A stretch of 63,829 nucleotides of DNA from Rhodoplanes serenus (GTDB lineage: Bacteria > Pseudomonadota > Alphaproteobacteria > Rhizobiales > Xanthobacteraceae), in assembly GCA_945893145.1 (NCBI GenBank), contig CAMDDZ010000027.1:1-63829 (forward strand), given 5' to 3'. The stretch's first letter is position 1. Each line of letters begins with the position of its first letter. Below, one piece after another: positions 62,674-63,829 of this stretch. The translations under genes and the position numbers were made by a program. The notes beneath the pieces were generated by a model. That model was not told the DNA's origin. It saw only the letters and a program-made list of their open reading frames with translations, and did no database searches.

Positions 62674-62998
62674 GTACAAGCGCCAGCGCAGCAGCATCAG
62701 CTTTTCCGACGACGTAAAGGAAAAACACTACACCCGCAACGACTCTAAGCTCTACGAACTGGAGTGCGACCAGGCGCAGTTAGTCCGTTTGCTTCGTAGC
62801 CAAGCCACCATTTACGCGAAGGCTCTTGCGGCGGTGATTGAGGCCTGCAAGCCGGGACATCGTTGCAAGAACTTGCTGTGTCACTTTTGCACCAATGCAG
62901 CTAAGCGATGCTTCAAGCGACAATGCGAGAGAGGTTGCGCCGCCATTATCGAACGAGCCCGCTTCCAGCCATTTTCCCAGGACGGAGGCCGCAAATGA
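62666..62998 (+). CDS. Small Cys-rich hypothetical protein
   Basis: 110 residues with an N-terminal basic region and a Cys cluster (CKPGHRCKNLLCHFCTNAAKRC) that might bind zinc. Both ends overlap neighbours: eight bases with the AlpA gene and four (ATGA) with the primase gene, so it is part of a tight operon. No family recognised. Confidence 0.6.
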   Translation: MFKYKRQRSSISFSDDVKEKHYTRNDSKLYELECDQAQLVRLLRSQATIYAKALAAVIEACKPGHRCKNLLCHFCTNAAKRCFKRQCERGCAAIIERARFQPFSQDGGRK

Positions 62999-63829
62999 GC
63001 ACCAACAAATCGAGAGCTCGAAAGTACGCGCGCCACGGGTGGGCAGTGCTACCCATGCACAACGTGGTGAAAGGACGGTGTTCTTGCTGCGATGGCGTCA
63101 ATTGCAAAAACGCCGGCAAGCATCCCCAAACCCGTCATGGCGTGAAGGATGCGACGACGGACCAAAAGACCATCAAACAGTGGTGGAGTATTACACCGAA
63201 CGCGAACGTCGGAATCGCGACTGGCCAGGAGTCTGGGGTTCTCGTGCTCGACATCGACCCCCGTAATGGTGGTTTTGACACGCTGAAAAAGTTGGAATCC
63301 GAGCTTGGGCCGCTGCCAGAGACAGTAACCAGCAAAACTGGCGGCGGTGGCAAGCACCTTGTGTTCGCGTACCCTGAAACGCGGGTGCGCAAGGACTCTG
63401 CGGGAAAATTGCTCGGCCCGGGGGTGGACGTGATGTCTGACGGCGCTATCGTGATTGCGCCTCCAAGCCATCATCAATCTGGGCGCCGCTACATATGGGC
63501 CGCTGGAAAGTCCTTCGAGGACATGAAGCCAGCACGGCTGCCAGAACGTTGGCTTGCCAAGCTGACTGATCAGTCTTCCCCCAACTCTTCAATGGCCGCG
63601 CCTGATTCTGCTGTGAGCGAAGGAGGTCGCAACTCGGCATTGACCAGTCTTGCCGGAAGTATGCGGAGAGCGGGATTTTCCGAGGGGGCTATCGCGGCTG
63701 CCTTGCGCAAGGAGAACGGCACCAGATTTTCGAATCCTCTCGGTAAAGACGAGGTGAAAAAAATCGCTGCAAGCGTCAGTAAGTACCCTCCAGAAGCGGA
63801 ACGGCCAGACGATGCGGAAAAGTTTGCCT
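62995..63829 (+). CDS. Prim-Pol DNA primase/polymerase, cut by window end
   Basis: 278 codons are visible and the frame is still open. An N-terminal Prim-Pol (AEP) domain has RHGWAVLPMH, a zinc-like CSCCDGVNCKNAGKHP, the catalytic VLVLDIDP (Asp86, Asp88) and SKTGGGGKHL. It is followed by a primase C-terminal-type helical domain (EGGRNSALTSLAGSMRRAGF). A helicase domain usually follows in such proteins. It would prime replication of the second element. The ATG at 62995 overlaps the upstream stop. Confidence 0.88.
   Translation, partial: MSTNKSRARKYARHGWAVLPMHNVVKGRCSCCDGVNCKNAGKHPQTRHGVKDATTDQKTIKQWWSITPNANVGIATGQESGVLVLDIDPRNGGFDTLKKLESELGPLPETVTSKTGGGGKHLVFAYPETRVRKDSAGKLLGPGVDVMSDGAIVIAPPSHHQSGRRYIWAAGKSFEDMKPARLPERWLAKLTDQSSPNSSMAAPDSAVSEGGRNSALTSLAGSMRRAGFSEGAIAAALRKENGTRFSNPLGKDEVKKIAASVSKYPPEAERPDDAEKFA

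Overview
The window looks like a chromosome segment of a high-GC alphaproteobacterium, most likely Hyphomicrobiales (Rhizobiales) near Xanthobacteraceae/Nitrobacteraceae. The evidence is a RegB/RegA redox two-component pair, rhizobial-type GlnD, MmcB, an intracellular PHB depolymerase, several orphan tripartite-tricarboxylate (Bug) receptors, and dispersed palindromes of a kind I recognise from Bradyrhizobium-like genomes.

Bases 1-35,400 are ordinary chromosome. They start with the first codons of an IS630-type transposase. Then come an OsmC protein and a zinc alcohol dehydrogenase, an SsuABC-like sulfonate/nitrate-type ABC importer (2771-5556), glnD, a TauD/TfdA dioxygenase between two small exported proteins, a PBP1-type peptidoglycan synthase, a Bcr/CflA exporter, a YgjP-like metallohydrolase, PHB depolymerase, an ABC-2 exporter, a membrane beta-propeller protein, regB-regA, several substrate-binding proteins, mmcB, an M20 peptidase, mtnA, a VWA protein, an alpha/beta hydrolase, a TauE permease, gcdH, a DUF4189 protein and a third Bug receptor.

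A tRNA-Arg(CCG) gene (35398-35474) marks the left end of an integrative element of about 26 kb. The 3' 52 bp of the tRNA recur at 61365-61416 with one mismatch, and a GTG-start tyrosine integrase lies just inside that right end. The element is visibly AT-richer than the flanks. It carries a small replication module (DnaB helicase, DUF1376 protein, two AlpA-like proteins) but no virion genes, so it resembles a phage satellite or integrative plasmid. The rest looks like a defence island: a predicted PD-(D/E)XK nuclease; a 960-aa fusion with McrA-like head, EVE, HNH and gamma-glutamylcyclotransferase/ChaC-like domains; three paralogous two-TM proteins, two of them divergent from tiny basic proteins; an XRE, membrane protein, CD-NTase-like, DUF6602-like nuclease cluster; a Fic protein divergent from a 1361-aa HigA-type-HTH plus nuclease-like protein; a helicase fragment; and a DUF4062-NACHT-TPR STAND protein.

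Beyond 61416 there is an AlpA-like gene and a Prim-Pol primase running off the window. The spacing of short GGTAA repeats next to the second tRNA copy mirrors the left end, which suggests a second related element integrated in tandem.

The best candidates for undescribed biology are the EVE-HNH-GGCT fusion, the HTH-nuclease giant with a perfect 24-bp palindrome at its start, the three-paralogue membrane family, and the XRE/membrane/CD-NTase/nuclease cluster. Functions are inferred from motifs read by eye; no database search was run.
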